Source: Thelonectria olida (lineage: Eukaryota; Ascomycota; Sordariomycetes; Hypocreales; Nectriaceae). From it: DNA of 64,000 nucleotides. Made by a program: the position numbers and the translations under genes. The DNA is taken from the NCBI GenBank assembly GCA_020736575.1, contig JAGPYM010000008.1:620001-684000 (forward strand), in the 5' to 3' direction. This document shows, one piece after another, positions 36,001 to 47,923 of this stretch. The first letter of the stretch is position 1, and each line of letters starts with the position of its first letter. Under the pieces are notes generated by a model. That model ran no database searches, had not been told where the DNA came from, and saw only the letters and a program-made list of their open reading frames with translations.

Positions 36001-37053
36001 ACGACACAAATCGCCGATTTGGCTTCACTGGCTTCGGATCTTGACCAGACTCAAGAGTTTGACGTCAGCGCGGAGCCCTGGAAGTTGCGATCTAAGGAGC
36101 TCAAGGCCCTTAAGACAGTACCCGTCGATGCGGAGGAAGAGCTTCGCCGCGTCAAGGATGAGTACAGTGAGGCTCGCCGGACCATTGCCCAGCGCGATGA
36201 GCATCTCAGCACTGCCGTTCTCAAGATTGAGACTCTTGAGTCCAGAATGCGGGATGCACAGGCCAACATCGAGCGCATCACCAAGTTGCAGAGCGAACTG
36301 GAAGCCTCTGGCCAGCAAATCGGCAGCCTCAAGGAGGACATAGAGAAGCAAGACCGCGAGCTCAAGGACCTCGAGACGGAGCGCGATAAGTGGAAGAAGA
36401 TTGCTAGCGACAGCCGTGCCTATGCCGACGGCGCTGACGCTGCTGGAGCCAAGGCCGGCCAGGAGCGCGCCGTCGCCACCGCTCGTGAGATGGATGCCCT
36501 CAAGGGGGATATTGAGAGTCTGCAGTCGGCGGTGCGATACCTCCGCGAAGACAACCGCAGAGCCAGGACGGCAGAGCAGCACAACTACGACTGGCTCGCC
36601 GAGCCGCTCAAGAAACCCGTCAACCTCACCGAGCAGCGCAAGGCCCTCGTCGTCACCGAGAGCAAGGACGTCCTCGGCGAGCTCGTCAAGATGGCCTCTT
36701 CTGCCAAGGTCTACGACTTCTCCGCCCTTCCCAAGGACAAGCTCGCCTGGAAGCCTGCCCGCTCCACGCCCCAGTATCACGCTGCCAAGCAGGCCGAGGA
36801 CTACGCCGCCTGGGCTGCCTGGCAGAACTCGGTAATCCAGAAGGCTGGCGTGCTTCGTCACCAGACATCCAACAACGAGCAGCGCAAGGCGGCCAATCGA
36901 TCAAACCCAGCCGCCGCCGCCGCCGCCGCCGCGCGTCTACGCATCAGGATGGCCGGCGTGGATGGCAAGATGGTGCCCGGCTCAGGACGGGAGGTTCAGA
37001 TTGTCGGATCGCGAGAGTGGGAGGGCCTTCAGGGTCGTGTGGTGGCTGTATGA
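33008..37053 (+). CDS. ro-3: Dynactin large subunit p150Glued
   Basis: Exons 33008-33403 and 33457-37053, 1330 residues; 53 bp intron (GTATGA..GCATAG), phase 0. The N-terminal CAP-Gly domain (about 5-70) includes [10 protein letters not shown] and GKNDGSV, the microtubule/EB1-binding groove. A basic Ser/Pro-rich linker follows to about 300. Coiled coil 1 (about 304-690) is followed by the globular dynactin domain ([18 protein letters not shown]). Coiled coil 2 (about 1024-1120) and a C-terminal region with an Ala8 run follow. Known role: processivity and cargo subunit of dynein-dynactin, needed for nuclear migration in hyphae (Neurospora ro-3, Aspergillus nudM). Length and domain order match. 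It faces SEC65 tail to tail. Confidence 0.95.
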
Positions 37054-37397
37054 TGGAAATGCCCGGAAAGATGAAATACTCAGCGAGCGTAATAAACATA
37101 CCCCTTTTTTTTCCCTTTCACTTCTTTTCAGATCAGTTTTTACAACTGATCATCTTTGGCCGTTGTGTTTCCTTCAAAATTGATTCCCCTACATGTAACC
37201 TCGCCTATGTAGCATCAATGCACAATAGAACAAATCTTGTGGCCCATGTACTCTTATATGCGAGGGGAACGCTATCCTCTTCGGCGTTGTTTTGTTTATT
37301 TGTCTCTGTATGTGTGGTCATGCTTCGTCCATGGTATCTCCCTCCGGCTCTAACACCAATTCGTCCCATGCCGTTGAATCTTCAACATAAAAGCCTG
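37054..37397. other. Short intergenic between facing stops of dynactin and SEC65
   Basis: 344 bp holding both 3' UTRs, with T-rich segments near 37107-37145. No gene. Confidence 0.75.
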
Positions 37398-38213
37398 CTA
37401 ACCTCGTCCCTTGCCCTTCTTATCCTTCTTCTTCTTGCCCGCATTGCCGCCCTCGTCAGCACCGCCGCCACCGCCCATCTGCGCACTCATCAGCGCCGAC
37501 ATGGGATCTCCCCCGCTCTGCATCTCCTTCATCATATCCTTGAACAGGTTCTCCGACACCCCGCCGCCCGTCATGCTCGCGCTCAAAAAGGGCACCAGCT
37601 CGTTGATCTTCCAGCCGCGCGGCACCGCCGGCTTGGGGTACGGTTGGTTCGGGTCCGGCTGCAGCACGCCCTGGATGCGCAGCCGCAGGCCCACGCTGTC
37701 CTCGGTCGTCGGGTGCGCCTGCAGATGCTCCGCGACGAGCCGGTACAGGTGGTGCTTGTTCTTGACGCTCGTGTGGCTCGTCGTTTTGAGCCCGACCTTG
37801 ACGCGGCCTGGGTTAGCCCAGTCCTTGGGGTGCACCTTCTCTGGCTCGAGCAACGTGGGCAGCTGCAGGCGCGAGCATGCGTTTGCGATTTCGCGGGCGA
37901 GCGGGTTCTTGACGGCGAGGTCCTTGGGGACGCGGCGGCCCTCTTGGCGGGAGCGCGTGGCGTCGAAGTAGACGGGGTAGAGGCACTGGTAGCCGGCGTA
38001 CTGGGCGCGGGCGTCTGCGGAGGCGAGGTTGGAGGTGGGAGGGTCGCTGGGCCGCTGGGGCGCGTAGGAGGCCTGGAAGGGGGCGGCGGGGGTGGGTTTG
38101 GAGTCGGGGACGCGACGGATGATTTCTGCGTCGTCAAAGTCGTCGATGTCGACCTCCTCAGGGTCGGAGGCGAGGTCGCTGTCGGAGACTTCTTCTATCC
38201 TGGCGTGAGACAT
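37398..38213 (-). CDS. SEC65: Signal recognition particle subunit SRP19/SEC65
   Basis: Single exon, 271 residues. Acidic N terminus (SDSDLASDPEEVDIDDFDD), then the SRP19 domain (about residues 75-195): YPVYFDATRSRQEGRRVP, a helix with NPLAREIANACSRL, and HPKDWANPGRVKVGLK, with KNKHHLYRLVAEHL. The tail is Gly-rich then strongly basic (GKKKKDKKGKGRG), fitting RNA binding. Known role: SRP19 binds helices 6 and 8 of SRP RNA and primes SRP54 loading for ER targeting. Fungal SEC65 proteins are longer than human SRP19 (144 residues), as here. The start ATG at 38213 gives MSHARIEEVSD; upstream frame is open only from a non-ATG codon. Confidence 0.95.
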   Translation of the reverse strand: MSHARIEEVSDSDLASDPEEVDIDDFDDAEIIRRVPDSKPTPAAPFQASYAPQRPSDPPTSNLASADARAQYAGYQCLYPVYFDATRSRQEGRRVPKDLAVKNPLAREIANACSRLQLPTLLEPEKVHPKDWANPGRVKVGLKTTSHTSVKNKHHLYRLVAEHLQAHPTTEDSVGLRLRIQGVLQPDPNQPYPKPAVPRGWKINELVPFLSASMTGGGVSENLFKDMMKEMQSGGDPMSALMSAQMGGGGGADEGGNAGKKKKDKKGKGRG

Positions 38214-39205
38214 TGTGTGTGATGTGTTCGAGGGCCTAGGGATGAGACAGGAGTGAGAGAGTGGCCGAGTAGGTGGTAATCGAGGCGTTGTGCCAGGAAC
38301 GCTGTCCAGTTTATAGAGGAACAGCGATAATGGAGCTGCGGGGATGAAGCCGAGACGAAGTGCGGTCGTGGTGTTGAGGCTCAAGACAGCACTGGACAGG
38401 TCTATGGATTGGATTTCCAGCGACAAATGGTGGGGTTAGTGGGTTTAGCAAAAATGTAGGCTGGCGGGGGGGTTGCAAATGTGGGGTACGTACCTAGATA
38501 TCCATAAATGAACGCCATCTCTGGATTGAATATAGACAGATATATGGATGTCTGACACCTCGATCGAGATCGTTCAAAGTACGGAATTGAAACAACACAG
38601 GACATTCAATTTCAATTTAAGCTTCAAAGAAAGAAACTCGAAAGTTATTACCCTGAGACTTGCCCCATAGACAAGCCCAATCAACGAATGCTTCGGCTTG
38701 AGGCCTTCGAAAACTCCATGTGTAAGTGGCCCAAACCAGAATGAGGTGCAAATCTTTCCCATGATTTCCTTGATTCCATCCCCATTCACATGAAGTACAT
38801 AAATAACTCAAATTACCCATTCCAATTGTGACGCATTTCTCTTAAATGGCCATGCACATTTGTATGAATAGTATAACCCACTTCACTCTCAGCTACCCAA
38901 GAGCTGTTCTCACTCCTCGACAAAGAGACGAGACCAGGCTGCAGCTGGTGGCTATTAAACACTGGGCTCCCCTGTCGTCATGCAACTAAGCCGAGCGCCA
39001 GTTGTGTGCGAGCAACGGAATAAAGCGTCTTTGTTTAGCTTGCAACTCCACGACTAGTTTTCGTGGATTTTAGTGTTCTTAAATTTGCATCCTGGCGGAT
39101 GAGCCTCGACAGGGAATCTGCAATACGGGTGGGTACACACGTTGTCTTTGAAACTAGGGCACTGTTCTCGTCGTTAGCAAACATGTTACTCAGGATCATC
39201 ATATG
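38214..39205. other. Intergenic between SEC65 start and the CCCH-protein stop
   Basis: 992 bp. SEC65 promoter side contains TACGTACCTAGATAT near 38487. No gene seen. Confidence 0.65.
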
Positions 39206-41032
39206 TCAAGGTTGACGAACGTGGTGGCCATAAATGCAGTCCTCTACTTCACAGTCTTGGCCTCGCGTGCACGGGTTCAGCCGCGAAAGCATGGCCAAGG
39301 CTCGAAGTTCATCTCTGGTTGGCTTGTAGTTGTGCACGAACAAGCAATTGTCAATTTTAGTACACGGGCCACGGAGATAATGGTTGTTGCAGAGTTTGTT
39401 ATGCTCCTTACGACGCTTGATTGTCTCCATCGCCTGTAGGCTCACGGTTGGAATAAGCTCATCGAGGCCGCGTGGTTCAGGGACCCAGGCGGGCACTGCT
39501 GGCGCAGCCGCAGCCGCAGCCGCAGCCGCCTTCTTTGCCGACGGCTTGGGCGCCAAGGGAATGTGCATCTGTGGTGGTGGGCTGGGTGCAGCGGCCATAT
39601 TGGCATACGACGAACTGACGGCTGGAGATGCAACTGAGACCGGAGCTGAGACCGGAGCCGGGACCTGAGCAACTGCAGGAGTTGGCGTCGGCGCTTCGCT
39701 GACAGCATGTACAGCGGTGGCAGACGAGAGTGGTGGAGACATGGACGCATTACTAGTTGCTGGCGTCAACATCCCATGAACGCCATTCATCGATCCATTG
39801 TTCGGGAGAGAGATGGTTGGCGACTTATCAACGAGCTTAGTTGTCCGAAAGATGTCACGGCTAAATCGTTCAATGTTGACCCGGGTGTCCCGAAGCTCGC
39901 GGACTGTGGGATACCCCTCTAGCACTGAGACTCTATGTCTCGTCGGGGTATCTGTAAGAATCTCGTCCAGGAAGGGTGCATACCCGGCATCGTGCGAGAT
40001 ACCCAACAAAATCTGTTTACAGTTGGAATTCTGTAAGTGCCAACGAGTGGTTTCTGCCGTTGGTGTCAGTTTTTGACTTGTTCAGCTGGACAAAAATAGC
40101 ACCAGCAATGGACAAACCTTTGATCTTTGTGTCAGCTCGCTCCTTGCCGTATCCGACGTCAATAAAGTCGAAAGAGGCCTTGGCCTGAGTAAATCCTAAC
40201 GTAAAGTCCTTGAAGTTCTGTTGATTGTCTAGACTCCCATCTCGCACCATAGCCTTACCAAGGCCGCTGACGTTGGCGACTACTCGGGCTATAACCTCCA
40301 ATTCGTTGGCGCGGTCGCCGACAATCGAGGCAACAGAGGCTCGCAAGGCAGCAGCAGCTATCTTGCCACCTTCGTTACCCTTCTTTATCAAGTCCTCGTG
40401 GAACTGTTGTTGGCTACCAGTTAGAAAGCTCAACTCAGAGCGTCAATCAGACGAGAAACTAACCAAGAGACCGTCACCGTCGACCAATATCATAATGTAA
40501 GGATTCCGGTTCTAGTAGGATCAATCAGTCCTCTCATCCAACCAAACAGGCCCAAGGTCTCCAGCCAACCTTCAGGGAATCATTCTCGCCCGACAAAGAG
40601 AGAAGTTCACTGTCGTATCTTTTTACACGCTGCTGAAGGTCTCTTCTTCCTTGCTTCGCGTCGGCGAGGTCGAGTTCGGCATCTCGTAGTTTGTCGGTCA
40701 GGATCCGATTCTCTTCTCGTAGGACGGAGTCGATATTTTGGGCATATCGCAGAATATCCTAACCACGGAACGAAGCAATGTTAGCAGTCTGCACACCATT
40801 TTAGACTGAAAGGCAATATCGAATTGGCTCTGCGCCGACGACCCGACTCGACTCAGGTCGGGGATTTAAAGGTGCGCTGCCAACTCGATCACGAACGGCA
40901 GAGAGCAATTGCACAGCGACCAGGGCTGGCAATGGAGGCGTGGTAACGTACCTGCATAAGATCCGAGCTGCTATTTTGCCAGCTCTGCAAGTGCTGATAA
41001 CGTGCGACAAGGTCGGCCCAGTTGGTTTCCAT
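39206..41032 (-). CDS. Tandem CCCH zinc-finger protein with DUF7923-like domain
   Basis: Five exons (minus): 40952-41032, 40570-40758, 40464-40511, 40118-40403, 39206-40053, for 483 residues. Residues 28-90 look like a coiled coil (DILRYAQNIDSVLREENRIL). Then comes a fungal domain opening NPYIMILVDGDGLLF (about 91-106) and running through LLGISHDAGYAPFLD; the DGDG strand recalls NYN-like folds. An Ala/Pro-rich linker has an Ala9 run. Zinc finger 1 is Cx8Cx5Cx3H (C423, C432, C438, H442); finger 2 is Cx5Cx4Cx3H (C463-H478). An RNA-binding role is the family expectation; the target is unknown. The last acceptor was chosen at 40053 because it restores RWHLQNSNCKQILLG; a second acceptor 23 nt on would truncate the protein. 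Confidence 0.88.
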
Positions 41033-41941
41033 GATGAATGGCGTGTATGATCAAGTCACAACTATATTCTCCTGCTTCTGATAGTGTTTCGTGTACATGC
41101 AGTTGAGTCCCATGCAAATGCGAACGTTGGTGAAGGAAGATAAAAGTGTGCGTGTGCGAGAGCGAGCGAGAATGTCGGTCTTGGTAGGTGTGTGTCTGTG
41201 CCTTTTCCCCGAAAGTTGCCTACCTGGATGAAAACTTGTTGGTGGAACGGTCGAGATCAAAAGTGCGGCTTTGTTAAGGGGAAGATGAGAGGGAGAAGCA
41301 GAATGAGGCGGAAATCTGCAGAAGATGCGAGAAAAGAGAACGGGCGCTTATGATAAATTCTCTGTTGTGTTGTCCTCGTCGCAAAATACTGCAACACATG
41401 CGGGTGCGATGTACGTACTTTTGTTTGAATCCCGGGCCGTGACGTGGGAAGGGTGAGAAGATGAAAAGTCCCAGCTTGAGACGAGCCGACAGGAGGCAGC
41501 AAGGGGGTCTTATTTGGGCCGGTGCTTATTTTGGGACGGGGCGCTTGATCTGCGTCGGTCGCTGGCGGTAGCTGGCGGTAGCTGAGCGCTTGGGAACTTG
41601 GCGTTTCCTGGGGGTGACGACGAAATCGGGATACTTTTGTAGTTGAGGACTTGATTTATTTTGGTTCCGAATAGATGGCGAACCGAGCAGACGAGAGAAG
41701 TCTCCTTTTCGAGGCCGAGTGCAAAATGATAATCCACGATAGCAACAGCCGTCAACGGTTGCTGGACGTGAAGTCGATTAATGAGAGAGAGGCCGTTTCT
41801 CAGGTGCCTGTAGGTTTGGGTGGAGAAGGCCGACCTGAGGCTGCTACCCGCTTATGTGCCTGAAGAATACGGCAACAACGTTCAAAACGGTGTAGCAGGC
41901 GGGGAAATATGAACAAACGGAGAGGGAATCCAATTATTTAA

Positions 41942-41977
<36 letters not shown>

Positions 41978-43677
41978 AGAGAGAAGAGAGTCGCCTTTGT
42001 CGGCGAGAGAGTCTCCAACTTTCCCGTCTCTCTTTCCCTTCTTCTCGCTCTGGTTCAGGTTGACAGGGATCCAGGCACTTGTACCTCTCAAGTACCACGG
42101 CAACTCTCAAGTGCCGATGATCCACAAGGCAGGCTCCCGCTCAGCCTAGGATGACACGGGGACTGATTGAGAGGCCGCGGTTCCTGTCACACAGCGCTTC
42201 CAGGCTAAGCAAGGCCTCATGAAGACGAGACTGAAGAGGGCCTCAGATGATAGTTACCTGCTCTTTTAAAATGACGAGTTGCAGGGGATGAAACCTGGAG
42301 AGCGATTGCAGCGCCGTCTTAATCAAAGCAACGGGAATCCATCACAGGGGAGATGCGCGTGTCAGGGTACGCGGGCGGTACATGTCACAGGTTGGCGCCT
42401 TTTAATGACGGTCTCAATTAAAAAAAGAAAAGAAGCCAGCGCCAGGTCAAACAAGGGTCATGATTGAATCCCCACCAAGCAAGCTGGTGAAGTGACAGGC
42501 GGAGCCAGAAAGCTCCAGTTCTCAGATTTTCTCCAGGAGTTTGTTTGTCTCTTTGATGTGCGAATAGCTATAGCCAAGTAGGGACTAGAGATGTAGGGTC
42601 GCTCGCTTCATTCCGAGGCCTTCATATCGAAATGCACGACAGACCAATAAACGACTCGCAGATGTTCGCTCCAATCCGCCTCACATCGCAATGGAAGGGC
42701 ACCGGGCTCCTCGACCAGATCGTACCATGATCACGCCGGGGGTCAGTTTCGCCCCAAGCGCCCAATCCCCGAACTCGCGGGCGTCTCTCTCCCTCTGTCT
42801 CTCTCCCTCTTCCTCTCCTCCTTTGGTTCGTCCCTGCAAGGGATATGTAACTTATGTCTCACTACCTCGTAGTCGCTTCCAACCAAATGAAGACACCAAA
42901 AAACGCCTCGTCAGAGCATTCTGCCCGTCAATGTTGCGCTCGCAAAAACAGCCACTCACCGTCAAAGGGATATCTGTCTAGACACTGGAGGCGCCAATAG
43001 TGGCAAGATATACGAGAATGCCTTGCTTTTTGCTGCCGTCCCGAACCCCCTTGTCCCTCTCAAAGAGCCAAGTAAATATCTCCCTGCCTTTGTTTCCAAC
43101 CCCGTTCCACGTTGAGAAAGGAGGGGTAAGATCGCGATCCCAAGGGATGTTTGAATCCACTCTTGTTGGCTATAGACGATTCGAGGCCGATTCTAAAGTG
43201 TGCCGGTGCATTAGACACGCAAGTCGAGACCATCCAGCTTTAGGTGTTGAACATGAAGGTGCATCATTATTTCAACCTCGTCGTTCTCTCTCTCTTTGCT
43301 TCTCGGATGGGAAGAAAGAAATCGCCTCAAAGCCTGTGGCACCCTCCTCCACCACCCTTCGGGTATCATCATGTGTTGGGTATCATTTTGCGCTTTCCAT
43401 ACGAGTGCGCAATTCCCTTCCCCCAGAGACATTGCACCAACCATCAGAAGCCACAACGCGCCGCTTGGACATCTCAAGTTACATCATCTTGCGCAGCTTG
43501 TTGGCTGTTGTTTGTTGGGCTGGCTGGCTGGCTGGCCCTTCTCTCTCCCTTGCATTGCTGCGGCTTCCTCGCCTGCCTTACATGTAAGCACCGCCATACT
43601 CTATATGCACGCAGTCAGCATTCGTTGCACATTCACTGGACGCATCTAATGCGACATCCGTGTCGTTCCGTTGCACT
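41033..43677. other. Intergenic between the CCCH gene and a Zn2Cys6 factor
   Basis: 2.6 kb. Contains a tandem GCTGGCGGTA duplication near 41560, (AG)15 at 41945-41974, a long pyrimidine tract near 42783-42826 and (CTGG)n near 43518. Short frames have no recognisable product. Confidence 0.6.
41945..41974. repeat. (AG)15 microsatellite
   Basis: 30 bases of uninterrupted AG, continuing into imperfect purine tract. Confidence 0.97.
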
Positions 43678-46143
43678 TTAGGCCCCAGCCCCTTCTCCCA
43701 CCACGCCCAGTCTCCCATCGCTACCCCCGGCGTGCTGGAATTGATTCAACATCTGCCACACTGTGTCATCCGCCAGGTCCCCTCCAAACATCCACCCGAA
43801 ATCATTTGTGCCAGCGTTTTCCAGCTCCCCTCCCGTCGTCGGAAGAATCATATTGTCGTGTACCGCATTCAGGTCGTTGTAGATAATGTCGCCCATGGGA
43901 AACATGGGAGCCAACGTCGCCAGACTGTCCGCTGACGGCATCGTCCACCCGCTCGCCGTGTCTAGTGCCGGAACCTGCGAGTACCCAAAACCGTCGCTTG
44001 CACCTATTGACGAGGTTCCTGGCGTAGAGCTTGTCGCGCTTGATATGCTGTGGCCTGTGCTCGTGCTCTGATTGACGTCTGTCAACGGCGTGTGCGAGCT
44101 CCGGCTGCCTGCGGGATTTGAAATGGCCTTCTTGAACCGCGCCACGATGGCCCGGAGTACCCCTTGCGCCGATTTCGCCAACGGGTTACGTTCTGATATT
44201 GCTTGGAACCGTTCAACAGTCCACTGAAAGTGCTGCAACACGCTTCCAGTGAGCTCAGGGTGCTCGTGCGGAAACAGAATGTAAACGGACGCTATGAGGA
44301 CTATGGCATCAAAACTCCCAAAGAAGAGCAGATAACTACCGACTCCGGTTAGCAAATATTCTGGAAGTCTAATATCACCCTGGACTATTAGAACTCACTT
44401 CCTCCATGTGTCAGGTGGTAGGCCTTGGAAAGTCATCTTCTGAATCTCAAGCATGCGTAAACTCGCTTGTATCGCCTCGGCTCTGCTCTCTTTTCGATGA
44501 AAGACATATGGTCGGTGCAAGGCCATCAACCCAAATTGGTGCAATTGAGCAAAGTAGAACCTGCAGGCTGGGAGCCATTGCATATCTGGCTCATCATCCC
44601 AACGTGTGTCGGGGTCATCTAGCCGGAACACAGCGGGAATCTTGTCGTAGAGATCCAAGACGGTTTGGTGAAGCTGATCAACCTTGGTGAAATCGGTACG
44701 GTAAGGCCCTTCGACCTCCAGATTTCGGAAAGCTTGCAAAAGCCTTGCAAGGTGAACGTTCCAAAGGACCCGCGTAATTGGTGTTGGCTTGTCCGTCTCG
44801 TCTCGCGAGACTACTGGCGTATTTGTCCGATCCGTCGGAAGAGGGGCGTCGACCGGCGGTGTAGGCAGCGGTTGATTCCAGTCTACAGTCCCCGGACGAC
44901 CCAATATGATGGCACAGTTGATATCCCTGCAAATTGAATAAGGCACTGTCTCCATTGGAAGGATGCGAGAGGGGCTTACCAGATGGCGAGGAGAGTGTAC
45001 ATCCGCCTTCGCCTTTGAATCAACCACTGGTTCTCCAGAATGCCTTCGACACTCGAGTCACTGGGCTCCGGGTCTAGGCTATCCTTATGCATTCCCAACT
45101 CCTGCGCATCCCGTACTGCCACAGATATCGCATGCCACTGCGGGTTGTTAGTCGGAGCCAAATTGTTCGAGGTGAATTACTCACCGCTTCAGTGACTTTG
45201 GCTGTATATTTGAAAAATGAAGCCCTCAAAAATTGAGCTTGGACGGTCTCGAGCGAGACGTTTTTCTTTCCCAGAAGGTCCACGATGGCAGCCCCAGTAT
45301 CGCTATACTCGACAGCTAGGTCTTCGAACCGCATGCTTCCGACATATTTCAACGCGTCGAACACCGGGTCCGGCCGTTCCGGGAGCAAGAGCAGAGCTGT
45401 GGCAATGACCTGAAACAAGACTGCAGGAAATGCTCTGAGGCTAGGGGAGAGACCACGAGGTCCAACTGTCGACAAGACCTTGAATGGGAGGTTATGCCAC
45501 TCTTCAAGCTGCTTTCGAAAGATATCCGTGTCAATGGTGTAGTACTGCCAGTTCAGACTCCGCAAAAATAAGTCAACGAGCTTGTCGACGTAGACCTTTG
45601 CCGGTAGTTGACGGATGAGACCTTTGTACTTTTCCCTGAGAGTGAAATCATCCTCGCTAGGAGATCCATGAGCCGAAGCCTTGGTGTTTGCCGACGAGGA
45701 ACTGTTCCCATCGGCTGTTTCAATCTGCTTGAGAAAGGACATGGTTGACACGGTGTTCTGACCATAGCCCCAATCCGCCGCCTTGGATGAAAGAAGTTCA
45801 TTTGCTTCAGCGTCGGAAGTCTCTTCTGGAGGCGTCGAAGATGGTTTCTTGGCATGCTGGTGGGTTTGTTGTTGGTGTTGATGCTGTTGTCGCCATCGAG
45901 CTGTAGGGACACTTGTTTCATACACGCATGCATCCTCCTTATTCCTCATCTTGCACATGCCACAAGGCAATTCGCGATCACACTTGGAAATTTTGTGAGT
46001 GAGATGTTGGGCTAAATATAGATTTGTATAAGAGTCGCGCACACCTTTTGTTTTCGTCGATGACATTCTGTACAAGATATCACCAGTCTTCGCCTCTTCC
46101 TTGGTTGTGGCTGGGTAGCCTGACCATCGGCGGTACTATTCAT
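43678..46143 (-). CDS. Zn(II)2Cys6 transcription factor with middle homology region
   Basis: Five exons (minus): 46045-46143, 45185-45982, 44980-45137, 44399-44926, 43678-44335; introns 62, 47, 53 and 63 bp; 746 residues. The zinc cluster is split by intron 1: ISCTECHRRKQK then CDRELPCGMCKMRNKEDAC, with Cx2Cx6Cx5Cx2Cx8C spacing and a basic RKRRR before it. The Fungal_trans/MHR region spans exons 2-4 (LPAKVYVDKLVDLFLRSLNWQ, AWHAISVAVRDAQELGMHKD, QWLIQRRRRMYTLLAIWD). The C terminus is Ser/Thr-rich, then acidic-aromatic (FGWMFGGDLADD), a plausible activation segment. A Gln/His run follows the cluster. Target genes are not readable. All exon phases agree, but the last intron's acceptor (GGTAG) is less typical. 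Confidence 0.87.
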
Positions 46144-47923
46144 GGCTTCTGCTTGTCTGTGGCGGTGTCCTAAGAGAAGAAATTGAATAAAAGGGCTTTA
46201 CAGAGTTGCAGGTCAGTTCTGGATGAAGCTGACGCAGGTTGTCGTCCGAGTGGTGAGATTGAGGATGGAACTTGGAACTGGTGAGGTCAAACCAACCGCC
46301 CGGATTCGAGTCGCGGAGATACCGGGGTTGGATGCTGAATCCCGGAGGGTTGATTGGGTGGGGCCACGGAAGGCAGCCACAGCATTCTGCCGGGCGGTGC
46401 GGGTGTGGCTTAAACGGCCCAGGGGATTGCAGTTCATTCAAGAATCTGCATGTGCGTGCGTTGATGAACGACAGCGGATGGCCATGCTCGACATCTTTGC
46501 AGTTTGCAGTACCATCTGGAGATTGAACCCTGAAGTTGAGCATCATGCGAGAGTGGTTCACGTGAAACCAGTCCACATTCCGGTTATGTTGGTCGTTAAA
46601 ATCGTCTCGCCAGAGCTGGACCACCCACTGCCGCCATTCGCAGTCGATCAATATTCGCGAAGACAGGCCCTTGTCACAAGTATCGTCCAGGACAAGGGGC
46701 GGCTCTGATCTCCCATCAACAGCATCGCTACGGTTTTACCCATAACGCATCTCACAGCAAGGTTGACGTGGACAAAATGGAGGAATGTTGCTATGGCATG
46801 TTGTCTTTTGTACACCGATTTTTGGGCACACGGTGGTATTGCCCTGTTTGTCCATATTCGAGACGCTTGGCAGGTAAGCAGGTGAATGGCGTGGCATCAT
46901 CGGGTGCTACCGCTCGATTGATCTCTCCACTGGCCGAGGTAATATCAAGATGGTGATGATCATATCACGTTCACTTACAGACGAAGACGAGAGAAGAGCG
47001 GGGGCTGCGCTCTGTTTCTTATCTTGCTCGACGAGGCCGCTAAAGCATCGAGGCAGTTATCGATCAAGGCTCAAGAAGTTATCGTCTAAGCCCTTCCGAG
47101 CAGATCAAAGATAACAACGGTCACTGTACCAGAGTCCATGTTCCCGTCTTGAACCTGTCCCGCCCCTCGACTGCAGCGTCCTTGTCCACGTTGCCAGCCA
47201 TCATGACGGTGTGCCTATGCCAGATCGTACGTGTGTCTTCCAGTGCATGTTGGCATGTTGGCATCTTGACAAAAATCAGCCTCTTGAGTGGAACCGGGAA
47301 GATGGTGATCCTGGCTTGACAATTTGCCCCCATGAAAGGAATCCAGGGGTCAAGGGGATAGGGGGTCACAAAGTTGTACAGTATTTAATGGCAATCTAGC
47401 GTCAATCTACACCACTACGCACGGAATTAACACATGTCTTATCCCTCCCACGGCCCGCTAGTCGTCCCGATTATACCGAGCGCGATGCCCCTGCCTGGCT
47501 TGGCGCAAGTTGACGCAGCTCAGGCGTCCAGTTACGTACCGTTGGAGGCTTGGGACGCACATTAATCGCTGGAGGCATCATCTTAGAACTCTAGCCCACT
47601 ATTACCACTTTCTCCTTTGCTGCCTCCACACTGCGCAAACTCGCCTACTTCTTCCTCTTCTAACACCAAACACTTATCTTTCTTTCCTCCTTCATCCGCT
47701 CCTTCAACACCTCAACGTGTCCCCGTGCTGTCTTTTTTCTTCCTTTTCTGTCCTCAACGCCTACCCTCCGTCTGCCACCGCCCCTAATCAACCTACTACC
47801 CCTGATCTTTTTTTCGCTGACACCGCCCGCCTTGCGACTATCTCAGCCAACCCAGCGGATGATAAGCCGGATTAGCTATCGCGACACATAACCGCCATCA
47901 ACCACCCCTCTCCCGTCGCCGTC
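46144..47923. promoter_or_regulatory. Divergent upstream region of the Zn2Cys6 factor and PIS1
   Basis: 1.8 kb between two start codons. The PIS1 side (47600-47920) is strongly C/T-rich, as in leaders of highly expressed fungal genes. Frames of about 160 codons lie opposite each other at 46200-46700, but neither has a recognisable product. Confidence 0.6.

Noticed and set aside
36025..36861. 278-codon minus-strand open frame antisense to dynactin coiled coil
   Set aside because: Leu/Gly-rich mirror of Glu/Lys-rich coiled-coil codons; no membrane-protein or other family pattern that is independent of the sense gene.
46136..46708. Opposed frames of 160-170 codons upstream of the second Zn2Cys6 factor
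   Set aside because: Both strands are open over the same bases and neither product is recognisable; treated as promoter DNA.
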